Shown here: positions 1 to 6,858 of the stretch, one piece after another
How positions within the stretch are numbered: position 1 is the first letter of the stretch
Layout: the number at the start of each line of letters is the position of its first letter
Assembly (NCBI GenBank): GCA_021767525.1
Contig: JAASTF010000049.1
Location: forward strand, 1-14,999
DNA: 14,999 nucleotides
From: Paracoccaceae bacterium
GTDB taxonomy: Bacteria; Pseudomonadota; Alphaproteobacteria; Rhodobacterales; Rhodobacteraceae
Direction of reading: 5' to 3'
Made by a program: the position numbers and the translations under genes
The notes under the pieces: model-generated
What the model was told of the DNA's origin: nothing
Database searches by the model: none
The model's input: only the letters and a program-made list of their open reading frames with translations

Positions 1-102
1 GCGGCTGAACGCGCCTGTCACACCTCGCAAAGCACCCGAATGTCTGTTTCAGGCACTCCAGCAGCAACCCTTCGCGAAAACCACGCGTATTCAAGACAAA
101 TG

Positions 103-126
103 CGCGCGGTTTCGTCCGCGCGTTTT
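103..126 (+). terminator. Rho-independent terminator for an upstream plus-strand gene
   Basis: A perfect 7-bp GC stem (CGCGCGG at 103-109, CCGCGCG at 116-122) with loop TTTCGT is followed directly by TTTT at 123-126. The T run is on the plus strand only, so it should stop transcription arriving from left of the window. A plus-frame TGA at 6-8 could be the end of such a gene, but no coding sequence can be recognised there. The T tract is short, so efficiency may be modest. Confidence 0.6.
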
Positions 127-181
127 AAGGCCTTGCAAACTTCGTAACGGCAGTCTGCGCGCAACTATCCGGGGATACGTC

Positions 182-532
182 ATGAACCTCTATTGTTGCT
201 CGATCGATCTGAAAAACGACGCCAAGGCGCTTGGTTTTGCCCATGCGGTCGAGGCGTGGATGCTTCACCTGCAAGATCAGGGCGTGATCGGGCGCTGGCG
301 GCTTTTGCGGCGCAAGCTGAACCTGGCCGCAGGGCCCTATCGCGACTTCCTGCTGGAAATCGAGGTTGAGGATCTGGCCCAGCTTGACCGCGCCTTTCGC
401 GTGCTGGGTCAGCATGACGACCACGTGGAAACACTCTATCGCGCGGTCAACAGCTTGATCGCCTCAACCGACATGGCACTCTACCGCCCCTTCCCCGACC
501 CCGAACGCAGCGAACGCATGGCCCTGGTCTGA
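182..532 (+). CDS. DUF6614-type small hypothetical protein
   Basis: A 116-residue soluble protein with no signal peptide, membrane segment or known catalytic motif. It looks like a small alpha/beta fold: a first strand (LYCCSIDL), a helix around residues 20-37, then an RLLRRKLNLA-x-GPY-RDFLLEIEVEDL block at about 40-66 and a helical C-terminal half. I recall this pattern from the DUF6614 family of Rhodobacterales; its function is unknown. The ATG at 182 is chosen because the protein then begins as family members do; a weak GGGGA lies about 7 nt upstream. The same frame stays open to the left edge, but it has no ATG, GTG or TTG there and runs through the terminator at 103-126, so I do not extend it. 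It stands alone, convergent with the M32 carboxypeptidase. Confidence 0.8.
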   Translation: MNLYCCSIDLKNDAKALGFAHAVEAWMLHLQDQGVIGRWRLLRRKLNLAAGPYRDFLLEIEVEDLAQLDRAFRVLGQHDDHVETLYRAVNSLIASTDMALYRPFPDPERSERMALV

Positions 533-706
533 CGGCGCGTAGCCCCCCGGCTTCCTCTCTGCAAAATCTCCTCGCCAGAGGCTCTCGCAGGCCGCCACGG
601 GCGCGCGGTTTGAAAACCCGGGCCGACACCCACCATACGCGGCCCGAGGGCCCCGCCACAGCGGGCGCCCGAGACAGCCTGTGCGCGCCTCGCGCGCGCA
701 ATTTCG
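533..706. other. Convergent intergenic region with GC-rich hairpins
   Basis: A 174-bp space between the stops of the DUF6614-type gene (+) and the carboxypeptidase gene (-). It contains no convincing gene. Two perfect 7-bp stems can be drawn: CGGGCCG at 619-625 with CGGCCCG at 640-646 (14-nt loop), and TGCGCGC at 682-688 with GCGCGCA at 694-700 (5-nt loop). Neither has a good T tract on either side, so they are only weak candidates for a two-way terminator. Confidence 0.35.
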
Positions 707-2179
707 TCAAAGCCCGTAAAGCGCGCCGAATTTCTGTTCCAGGTACTCAAGCAACGGCGCCTCGCTGGGCTCTTCGCCGCAGGCGCGCGCAATCACCTCG
801 CGCGGCTCGTACAAACCGCCGTGGCGCTGCACGTTTTCCCGCAGCCAGCCCGTGGCACCCGACAGATCGCCCTTTGCCAGTTGCGCTTCCCATTCTGGCA
901 CGTCGCGCGCCAGCGCCTGCATCAGGCAGCCGGCATAGACATTGCCCAGCGTGTAGGTCGGGAAATAGCCGAACAGCCCCTCGGACCAATGCACATCCTG
1001 CAAACACCCGTTCGAGGGCTTGTCGACGGCATAGCCGAAATCGGCCTTGAAGCGCGCGTTCCACGCCTCTTCCAGCTCGGCCACGTCCAACCGGCCGGCG
1101 ATCAGATCGCGCTCCAGGTCGAACCGCAGCAGCACGTGCAGGTTATACTGCACCTCGTCCGCCTCTGTGCGGATAAAGCCAGGTTTCAGCGTGTTCACGG
1201 CGGCATAGAAGGCATCGGCATCCGCGATACCGAAATCGCCGAACGCCTCGCGCATCCGCTCGAACAGCCAACCGGTGAAAGCGCGGCTGCGGCCCAGCTG
1301 GTTTTCATAAATGCGCGACTGGCTTTCATGCACGCCCATCGACACGCCCTGCCCCAGCGGCGTCAGGCGATAATCCGGGTCGATCCCTTGCTCGTAGCTG
1401 GCGTGCCCGACCTCGTGGATGGTCGAGTAGAAACAGTTGAACGGGTCGGTTTCGCTGGTCCGGGTGGTGATCCGCACATCGTCGCCCGAACCCGAGCTGA
1501 ACGGGTGAACCGCCTTGTCCACCCGGCCCCGCGCCATGTCATAACCAAAGGTCTTGGCCAGCATCCGGGTCAGCCGCATCTGCGCGGATTCGTCGAATGT
1601 GCCGGTCAGCCCCTTGGGCGCGGGCCGCTCCAGGCAGGCGGCGCGCAGGGCCACCAGCCGCGGGCGCAGCGCGCCGAACATCGCCTCCAACTCGGCGGCG
1701 GTCGCTCCCGGTTCGTAATCCTGCAACAGCGCGTCATACGCATCACCGCCATCGGCCAGCGCCGCGCCTTCCTGGCGCTTCAGGTCGACCATCTTTTCCA
1801 GCATGGGCAGGAAATGGGCCACGTCCTCGTTTTCGCGCGCCTCGGCCCAGCGTTGATGCGCCAGCGAGCGGGTGCGCGCGATTTCGGCCGCCAGATCGGC
1901 GGGCAGCTTGGTCGCCCGGGCATAATCGCGGCGCATGTGCCGCATCTGCGCCTGCCCGACCGCATCCAGCGCCGCGTCGTCGATGGCGGCAAGCCATTCG
2001 CCCACGCGCGGATCGGTGCGGCGCGCGTGCAGGATGGCGGCGACCGCGCCCATTTCCTCGGCCCGCTGATCGCCGGCCCCGCGCGGCATCACGGTTTCCT
2101 GGTCCCAGCCAAGCCGGCCGGCCACCTGCCCCAGGGCCTGTGTCTGGCGCTCAAACGCCATCAGGTCTTCGTAACTCAT
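707..2179 (-). CDS. Metallocarboxypeptidase, peptidase family M32
   Basis: A 490-residue cytoplasmic zinc carboxypeptidase that removes C-terminal residues from peptides, with the usual length of family M32 (thermostable carboxypeptidase 1). The zinc site is complete: HEVGH at residues 255-259 and HESQSR at 284-289, where E285 is the expected third ligand. Other family blocks are HPFSSG (225-230), IRTEADE (336-342) and GYFPTYTLGN (404-413). No signal peptide is seen. The start at 2179 is preceded by AAGGGG, and its ATG overlaps the ctaA stop as ATGA, so translation is probably coupled to ctaA. The open frame continues 23 codons further upstream but only inside ctaA. The role is likely peptide recycling; nothing in the sequence ties it functionally to heme A synthesis. 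Confidence 0.95.
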   Translation of the reverse strand: MSYEDLMAFERQTQALGQVAGRLGWDQETVMPRGAGDQRAEEMGAVAAILHARRTDPRVGEWLAAIDDAALDAVGQAQMRHMRRDYARATKLPADLAAEIARTRSLAHQRWAEARENEDVAHFLPMLEKMVDLKRQEGAALADGGDAYDALLQDYEPGATAAELEAMFGALRPRLVALRAACLERPAPKGLTGTFDESAQMRLTRMLAKTFGYDMARGRVDKAVHPFSSGSGDDVRITTRTSETDPFNCFYSTIHEVGHASYEQGIDPDYRLTPLGQGVSMGVHESQSRIYENQLGRSRAFTGWLFERMREAFGDFGIADADAFYAAVNTLKPGFIRTEADEVQYNLHVLLRFDLERDLIAGRLDVAELEEAWNARFKADFGYAVDKPSNGCLQDVHWSEGLFGYFPTYTLGNVYAGCLMQALARDVPEWEAQLAKGDLSGATGWLRENVQRHGGLYEPREVIARACGEEPSEAPLLEYLEQKFGALYGL

Positions 2180-3321
2180 GCCGCACCCCTTACGCTGGAA
2201 AACACCGGGTATCCGGCCAGGAACCTTGCCCGCAGGATCAGCACCCACAGCACCACCGCGCCCAGCTGGTGCACGATGGCGATCTGCCAGGGCGCGGAGT
2301 ACATCACCGTCACGATCCCCAGCACCATCTGAAGCAGCATCATTGCCAGCACCGCGTTAAAGGCAAAGCGCGTCGCGCCGTTGGGCGAGCGACGCGCCCG
2401 CAGCCAGACCACGACGCCAAAGATGAACAGCAGATACCCCGCCATACGATGCATGAACTGCACAAGCCCATCATCCTCGAAAAAGTTGCGCCACAGCGGC
2501 TGCAACTGGAACGGCTCGGGCGGGAAGAAACCGCCGGCCATCAGCGGCCAGTCGATGTAATTGCGGCCCGCGTCGATGCCCGCCACCAGCGCACCCAGCA
2601 GGATTTGCAGGAACGCGAAATGCATCAGCCCGGTGCCCATGCTGAACAGCTTGCCCTCGCGCCCGCGACGGGCCTGCATCAGGTCGCGCTCTTCGCGGCC
2701 CAGTTGGAAAACGTACCACGCGATCAGCCCAAGGATCACAAAAGCCAGCCCCAGATGCGTGGCCAGACGATAGCTGGCGACATCCAGCATCTCGCCCTCG
2801 AGCCCCGAGGACACCATCCACCAGCCGATCGCCCCCTGCGCACCGCCCAACGCGCCCAGCAGCAACAACCGCCCGGTCCAGCCCACGGGGATCTTGCGCG
2901 CCACCAGGAAGCCGAAGAAACCCAGCGCCCAGACAAGGCCGATCACCCGGCCCAACTGCCTGTGGCCCCATTCCCACCAATAGATGAACTGGAATTCGGA
3001 CAGGCTCATGCCCTTGTTCTGCAACTGGTATTCGGGGATCTGGCGATAGGCGTCAAACTCGCGCTGCCAGTCCTCGGCGGTCAGCGGCGGGATCGCGCCC
3101 TTGATCGGCGCCCATTCGGTGATCGACAGCCCGCTATCGGTCAGCCGGGTCAGCCCGCCCACGGCAATCATCACCACCACCAGCGCAAACAGCACCATCA
3201 GCCAGATGCGGATGGCCCCGCGCGCCCCGCGCCGCGCGGCCTTGTCGATCAGCCCGGTTTGCGGGCCGGCCACCGCGTCGCGGCTTTCCACCTCTTCGAA
3301 AATACTGCGTTTTCCGCTCAT
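2176..3321 (-). CDS. ctaA: Heme A synthase, COX15/CtaA
   Basis: A 381-residue polytopic inner-membrane enzyme that oxidises the C8 methyl of heme O to make heme A, the cofactor of aa3-type cytochrome c oxidase. The alphaproteobacterial/mitochondrial COX15 pattern is clear: EFQFIYWWEWGHR around residues 109-121, and the four conserved heme-ligand histidines at H120, H189 (ATHLGLAF), H291 (FMHRMAGY) and H351 (VHQLGA). About eight hydrophobic segments are spaced through the chain, the first at about 38-56. The start at 3321 has a good AGGAGG about 7 nt upstream; the longer frame to 3450 has no family similarity. The 70 bp upstream hold only a weak promoter candidate (TGGACG-N17-TACCTT), so it may be read through from trmJ. 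Its presence implies an aa3 oxidase elsewhere in the genome. Confidence 0.96.
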   Translation of the reverse strand: MSGKRSIFEEVESRDAVAGPQTGLIDKAARRGARGAIRIWLMVLFALVVVMIAVGGLTRLTDSGLSITEWAPIKGAIPPLTAEDWQREFDAYRQIPEYQLQNKGMSLSEFQFIYWWEWGHRQLGRVIGLVWALGFFGFLVARKIPVGWTGRLLLLGALGGAQGAIGWWMVSSGLEGEMLDVASYRLATHLGLAFVILGLIAWYVFQLGREERDLMQARRGREGKLFSMGTGLMHFAFLQILLGALVAGIDAGRNYIDWPLMAGGFFPPEPFQLQPLWRNFFEDDGLVQFMHRMAGYLLFIFGVVVWLRARRSPNGATRFAFNAVLAMMLLQMVLGIVTVMYSAPWQIAIVHQLGAVVLWVLILRARFLAGYPVFSSVRGAA

Positions 3322-3391
3322 TTCCTGCCTCCTGATCGTCGCGCGAAAGGTAAGGCGCGCGGTGCATGGCGTCCAGTGCGACCAGATGCGC

Positions 3392-4135
3392 CTATCCGCG
3401 CTCTTTCCAGCGCACCATTTGACGCATGATCCCGTGCAACATCTGCACATCCGCCCGCGTCAGCGGCATCCGGGACCACAGGTTGCGCAGGTTGATCTTC
3501 ATCCCTTCGGCCTTGGTCTCGGGAAAGAAGAACCCGGCCTCCTCCAGCCGCTCCTCGTAATGGGCGGCCAGCTTTTCCATTTCCAGACCAGTGGCCCATT
3601 CGGTTTTGGCCATGTCGGTCGTTTCATGGGTGATCTCAGCCACCTGCCTGCGCCACTCATACCCCGTCAGCAGCACGCATTGCGCAAGGTTGAGCGACGG
3701 GAATTCGGGGTTCACCGGCACTGTGATGATCGCATTGGCCTGGGCCACATCCTCGTTCTCCAGCCCCGCACGTTCGGGGCCGAATATCACCGCCACCTTT
3801 TCGCCGGCGGCGATCCGTGCGGCGGCGTCTTTCATCGCGCCTTCGGGGCTGAACACGGGCTTGGTCAGCCCCCGCGCCCGAGCCGTGGTGGCATAGCTAT
3901 AGGTGCAATCCGCCAGCGCCTCGGGCAAATCGGCGCACAGCTTGGCCTCGTCCAGCAGGCGGCCCGCGCCGCTGGCCATCGCCACCGCCTTTTGGTTGGG
4001 CCAGCCGTCGCGCGGGGCCACCACGCGCATCCGGTCCAGCCCGAAATTCCACATCGCGCGTGCCGCGCCGCCGATGTTTTCGCCCATCTGCGGGCGCACC
4101 AAGACAAAGGCCGGTTGTCGTTGATCGCTGGGCAT
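3392..4135 (-). CDS. trmJ: tRNA 2'-O-methyltransferase of the TrmJ family (SPOUT)
   Basis: A 247-residue SPOUT methyltransferase. TrmJ enzymes use S-adenosylmethionine to 2'-O-methylate the ribose at tRNA position 32. The three SPOUT motifs are in order: VRPQMGENIGGAARAM at residues 13-28 (with the catalytic-type Asn/Arg block), IFGPERAGL at 117-125, and VPVNPEFPSLNLAQ at 139-152, the last two forming the trefoil-knot cofactor site. A helical C-terminal tail of about 95 residues matches the family layout. The ATG at 4135 is the only start that keeps the first motif at the usual distance; its Shine-Dalgarno is weak (AAGAG, about 7 nt away). It is first of the minus-strand trmJ-ctaA-M32 group and divergent from the ThiE-like gene. 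Substrate position is inferred from the family. Confidence 0.93.
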   Translation of the reverse strand: MPSDQRQPAFVLVRPQMGENIGGAARAMWNFGLDRMRVVAPRDGWPNQKAVAMASGAGRLLDEAKLCADLPEALADCTYSYATTARARGLTKPVFSPEGAMKDAAARIAAGEKVAVIFGPERAGLENEDVAQANAIITVPVNPEFPSLNLAQCVLLTGYEWRRQVAEITHETTDMAKTEWATGLEMEKLAAHYEERLEEAGFFFPETKAEGMKINLRNLWSRMPLTRADVQMLHGIMRQMVRWKERG

Positions 4136-4304
4136 CGCTTGCTCTTATCTAATCGCTCGCGCCCTGTTAGGCCAAAGCGCGCAGGCTGAAAAGGGCAACG
4201 GCGCGAAAAGCGCCGCCGCAACTGCCCGCGCGACGGCGCGCAACCCCTTGGCGCGGGTAGGATTTCCGCGCTATAGGGGCCAGAACCCTTGCAGGAGTGC
4301 CAAG
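4136..4304. promoter_or_regulatory. Divergent intergenic region trmJ / thiE-like, with plus-strand promoter
   Basis: A 169-bp space between divergent starts. For the plus-strand gene there is a plausible sigma-70 promoter: TTGGCG at 4248-4253, an 18-bp spacer and TATAGG at 4272-4277, giving a leader of only about 20 nt. That is far too short for a TPP riboswitch. On the minus side only a poor match (TTGCCC-N18-TGGCCT) is visible for trmJ. A 6-bp hairpin, CGGCGC (4199-4204) with GCGCCG (4210-4215) around a GAAAA loop, sits in the middle. Confidence 0.45.
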
Positions 4305-4934
4305 ATGTCCACCCCAGAGCAGCCGCAGATCTACCTCGTCACCCCGCCCGAGTTCGAGCTGTCGCGCTTTCCCGACCAACTGGCCGAGATCCTGGACATG
4401 CACGATGTCGCCTGCGTGCGCCTGGCGCTGGCCACCCGCGACGAGGATCGCATCGCCCGCGCCGCCGACGCCTTGCGCGAAGTCACCCATGCGCGCGACG
4501 TGGCGCTGGTGATCGACAGCCATATCCTGATGGTCGAGCGCCTCGGCCTTGACGGCGTGCACCTGCCCGATGGCGCGCGCAACGTGCGCAAGGCCCGCAA
4601 GGAACTGGGCGAGGATGCCATCGTGGGCGCGTTCTGCGGCGCTTCGCGCCACGACGGGATGAACGCGGGCGAGGCCGGCGCCGATTACATCGCCTTCGGG
4701 CCGCTGTCGGGCGGCACCCTGGGCGACGGCACCCTAGCCGAGCGCGAGCTGTTCGAATGGTGGTCGATGATGATCGAACTGCCCGTCGTCGCCGAAGGCG
4801 GTCTGACCAGCGCCATCGTGCGCGACCTGGCCCCTGTCAGCGATTTCTTTGCCATAGGTCCCGAGATTTGGAGCGCGGGCGATCCGGCCTCGGAACTGGC
4901 GGCGCTGAAATCGGCGATGGCGCAGGCCGCTTAA
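4305..4934 (+). CDS. Divergent ThiE/TenI-family protein (thiamine phosphate synthase-like)
   Basis: A 209-residue TIM-barrel protein of the thiamine phosphate synthase/TenI superfamily. ThiE joins the thiazole and HMP-pyrophosphate halves of thiamine. Visible family features are IYLVTP at the first strand, LGLDGVHLPDG (residues 80-90), GAFCGASRHDG with GADYIAFGPLSGGT (about 109-136), and PVVAEGGLTS then FFAIGPEIW for the phosphate end. Several canonical ThiE residues are missing: the QxRxK block appears as VRLALAT, the metal-binding ND as IDSH, and PTxTK as SGGTLGD. Catalysis as a true ThiE is therefore doubtful; a TenI-like or other role is possible. The start at 4305 has GGAG upstream at good spacing; the 19 extra codons upstream have no family match. 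It is not beside other thi genes and no TPP riboswitch precedes it. Its stop overlaps that of olsA. Confidence 0.8.
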   Translation: MSTPEQPQIYLVTPPEFELSRFPDQLAEILDMHDVACVRLALATRDEDRIARAADALREVTHARDVALVIDSHILMVERLGLDGVHLPDGARNVRKARKELGEDAIVGAFCGASRHDGMNAGEAGADYIAFGPLSGGTLGDGTLAERELFEWWSMMIELPVVAEGGLTSAIVRDLAPVSDFFAIGPEIWSAGDPASELAALKSAMAQAA

Positions 4935-5761
4935 CGGCGGTTGGGCGGCATCGCGCTGCGCACCACATCCTCGACATGGGCGGCCAGCGACTTGCGATTG
5001 GGGAAATCGTCGACGCGCACCGGGTCGTGATAAATCACCTCGACCGAGCCCTGCCGCCGCGCGGCCAACACCTTTAACAAGTGCGGCCCGAACTCCATCT
5101 CGCCCCACCAGCCGTAAAACCGCCGATCCGCGCCTTCCGGCGCGCGATAGATCACCGTGCAGGGCTGGATATGCATCTCGTGCCGCAACCCATCGGCAAA
5201 AAACGCCTGGAACAGCGTCGGCTTGAAAGGCAGCACCACCATCCCATCGGTCGAGGTGCCCTCGGGGAAAAACAGCAGCTTGTGCCCGGCCAGCAGGCGA
5301 TCCTCGAACACCTGTTGTTGCTGGCGTGCCTCGCGCGGGTCGCGGCGAATGAACACCGTGCCGGTGGCCCGCGCCAGGATGCCGATGCCGGGCCATCCCG
5401 CCACCTCGGCCTTGGACACGAAATAGATCCGCTTGCCCGCGTTCAGCGTGAAAATATCCAGCCAGCTGGAATGGTTTGCCACAACCGCACCGCGCCGATC
5501 CATCCGCGCCCCCCGGCGGATATAGCGCAGCCCCATGATCCGCAGGGCCGAGCGGCAGACGAACACCGTCAGATAGGGCGTCAACGGTCGGCGCGGGCGA
5601 AAGAACGGACGCTCGATCAGGTAGTGGCCCAGCACCATCAGGATCAGGCACGGCAACAGCACCGCGATAATCGCCCCGCCGCGCAGGATCACCCGCAGCC
5701 AGCCCGCCGCGCCGATGGGGTCTGGCGCCGGTTCGGGCGGCATCTGCCAGGCGCCGCTCAT
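4931..5761 (-). CDS. olsA: Lyso-ornithine lipid O-acyltransferase (PlsC family)
   Basis: A 276-residue PlsC-type acyltransferase. OlsA adds the second, ester-linked fatty acid to lyso-ornithine lipid using acyl-ACP; close relatives make phosphatidic acid. The acyltransferase motifs are clear: NHSSWLD with the H97-x4-D102 catalytic pair, FIRR at about 137-140, and FPEGTSTDG at 165-173. One hydrophobic anchor spans roughly residues 28-48, fitting an inner-membrane enzyme with a cytoplasmic active site. The start at 5761 overlaps the olsB stop as ATGA, with only a weak ribosome site of its own, so translation is probably coupled. The assignment to OlsA rather than a general glycerophosphate acyltransferase rests mainly on this tight linkage to olsB. 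The stop overlaps the convergent ThiE-like gene within TTAA. Confidence 0.9.
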   Translation of the reverse strand: MSGAWQMPPEPAPDPIGAAGWLRVILRGGAIIAVLLPCLILMVLGHYLIERPFFRPRRPLTPYLTVFVCRSALRIMGLRYIRRGARMDRRGAVVANHSSWLDIFTLNAGKRIYFVSKAEVAGWPGIGILARATGTVFIRRDPREARQQQQVFEDRLLAGHKLLFFPEGTSTDGMVVLPFKPTLFQAFFADGLRHEMHIQPCTVIYRAPEGADRRFYGWWGEMEFGPHLLKVLAARRQGSVEVIYHDPVRVDDFPNRKSLAAHVEDVVRSAMPPNRR

Positions 5762-6534
5762 TGCGGGATGCCACGGGTGTAGATCGCGCGTTGCCGTGCA
5801 CTCATCCGCGCGGTGTCGAGGATCAGGCACACATCGGTGGTGTTGAACGCATGGTCGATCCACGCGCCTTCGCCGACGAAGCCGCCCAGCCGCAAATAGG
5901 CCTTGATCAGCGCCGGGATTTCCAGAACCGCCGCGCGGCGATCCAGTGCGTCGGGCGCGATCCGGTCCATCGCGGCGAAATGCGTCGGGCGCGCGCGCAC
6001 CCGCAGGTCGGGCGGCGCCAGGTGCCCGTGATGCAGCAGCGACAAGGGCGCCGCCAACGCCGCCGGATCGGTGCCGTGGAACGAGGCCACCCCAAACAGG
6101 ATTTCTATTTCATGGTCAGACACATAGGCAGCCAAGCTGTTCCAAAGGTGAAACATGCCCACGCCCCCGCGGTAATCGCGATGCAGGCAGGACCGCCCAA
6201 GTTCCAGCAGCCGCCGCCCCGAGGATTTGAGCACGCCCAGGTCATACTCGTCCTCGGAATAAAACTGCCCCACCTTCGCCGCCTGATCGTCGCGCAACAG
6301 CCTGTAAACACCGACCACCTGGGCATCGTCGGGCCGGGCCTCGTCCTGAAGGATCAGGTGGTCGAAATAAGGATCGAACCGGTCTTGCTCCAGCCGCGCC
6401 TCGTGATCGACCATCGCACCGCCGCCGCCCAGTTCATCCACGAACACGTCATAGCGCAGCCGCTGCGCGGCGCGCAGATCGTCCGCGCTTTTGGCCAGGC
6501 GGACGCAAAAACGAGGCTCATGCGAAAGCGGCAT
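5758..6534 (-). CDS. olsB: L-ornithine N(alpha)-acyltransferase
   Basis: A 258-residue GNAT-fold acyltransferase of the OlsB family. It transfers a 3-hydroxyacyl group from ACP to the alpha-amine of ornithine, the first step to ornithine lipids, which are phosphorus-free membrane lipids. Family hallmarks are the N-terminal LRYDVFVDELG block (residues 26-36), DFDPYFDHL-like text (RFDPYFDHLIL, 52-62), ELGRSCLHRDYRGG (111-124) and the C-terminal GGFVGEGAWIDHAFNTTDVCLILD segment (217-240) typical of the hemolysin-like acyltransferases. No signal peptide or membrane helix. The ATG at 6534 has AAGGA about 8 nt upstream. A good promoter lies at 6613-6642, making olsB-olsA an independent operon. In several bacteria ornithine-lipid genes respond to phosphate shortage; the sequence here does not show a standard Pho box. 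Confidence 0.93.
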   Translation of the reverse strand: MPLSHEPRFCVRLAKSADDLRAAQRLRYDVFVDELGGGGAMVDHEARLEQDRFDPYFDHLILQDEARPDDAQVVGVYRLLRDDQAAKVGQFYSEDEYDLGVLKSSGRRLLELGRSCLHRDYRGGVGMFHLWNSLAAYVSDHEIEILFGVASFHGTDPAALAAPLSLLHHGHLAPPDLRVRARPTHFAAMDRIAPDALDRRAAVLEIPALIKAYLRLGGFVGEGAWIDHAFNTTDVCLILDTARMSARQRAIYTRGIPQ

Positions 6535-6595
6535 GGATCGTGTCCTTGCGGATGGTTGCGACCGTGTGTAGGCAAGCGCCCGGAAAAACGCAACA

Positions 6596-6613
6596 TTGCG
6601 AAGCTTTTGCGAA
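6596..6613 (-). repeat. Direct repeat TTCGCAA x2 with 11-bp period, downstream of the olsB -10 box
   Basis: On the minus strand TTCGCAA occurs exactly twice (6607-6613 and 6596-6602) separated by AAGC, a 7-4-7 layout with one helical turn between copies. The block overlaps the last base of the -10 box and the expected start of transcription, which suits an operator. This geometry is shared by binding sites of OmpR/PhoB-class regulators, but the letters do not match the known Pho box. Confidence 0.5.
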
Positions 6614-6642
6614 TTTTACGGAAAATGCTTACGCTTTGTTAA
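6613..6642 (-). promoter_or_regulatory. Sigma-70-type promoter of olsB-olsA
   Basis: Minus-strand TTAACA (6637-6642), an 18-bp spacer and TAAAAT (6613-6618) form the best promoter match in the window, inside an AT-rich stretch between the DUF3553 stop and the olsB start. Transcription should begin near 6606, giving a leader of about 70 nt. Confidence 0.6.
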
Positions 6643-6648
6643 CCCGTG

Positions 6649-6831
6649 TCAGTCATCAAAAACGGGTTCCAACGCGATCCGGGTGCCGTCGATCACCACC
6701 TTGCCCGCGTCGGGGAAATTGACGGTTATACGAGTGCCGATGCGCGATTGCACCTGCCCCAGCCCCCAATCAGGGCAATCCGGGTGCCGCACCAGCATCC
6801 CCGGTTCCAGAAAGCCGTTCAGATCATCCAT
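6649..6831 (-). CDS. DUF3553 domain-containing small protein
   Basis: A 60-residue protein that is essentially one DUF3553 domain: FLEPGMLVRHPDCPDWGLGQVQS followed by IGTRITVNFPDAGKVVIDG, an all-beta, SH3/CarD-like pattern. The same type of domain is found at the end of some UvrD-like helicases, where such modules bind partner proteins; as a stand-alone protein its role is unknown. The start at 6831 is favoured because MDDLNGFLEPGM is how these proteins begin and AAAGGAC lies about 6 nt upstream; the frame extends 27 codons further only through the chpT start region. It is divergent from chpT with 27 bp between starts and lies upstream of, and co-directional with, olsB, which has its own promoter. 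Confidence 0.85.
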   Translation of the reverse strand: MDDLNGFLEPGMLVRHPDCPDWGLGQVQSRIGTRITVNFPDAGKVVIDGTRIALEPVFDD

Positions 6832-6858
6832 TGTCCGTCCTTTCGGTGGAGGAGCGTC

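Noticed and set aside
2..181. Open frame upstream of, and in frame with, the DUF6614-type gene
   Set aside because: It lacks ATG, GTG and TTG starts in the window, crosses a good terminator at 103-126, and the family begins at the ATG at 182.
821..3429. Plus-strand open frames of 503 and 610 codons opposite the M32 and ctaA genes
   Set aside because: They are antisense to two clearly recognised genes, are rich in Arg, Pro, His and Gln, and show no family motif. Long antisense frames are expected from high-GC codon bias.
4136..4304. TPP riboswitch before the ThiE-like gene
   Set aside because: No conserved THI-box sequence such as CUGAGA is present, and the predicted leader is only about 20 nt.
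6627..6643. Possible CtrA box near chpT
   Set aside because: The sequence has TTAA-N6-GTAA on the minus strand, so spacing and second half-site both miss TTAA-N7-TTAA. It lies before olsB, not chpT, and is better explained as the -35 region of the olsB promoter.
6646..6858. 71-codon N-terminal extension of ChpT
   Set aside because: The frame is open but antisense to the DUF3553 gene. A strong Shine-Dalgarno precedes the ATG at 6859, and the protein from there has normal ChpT length.
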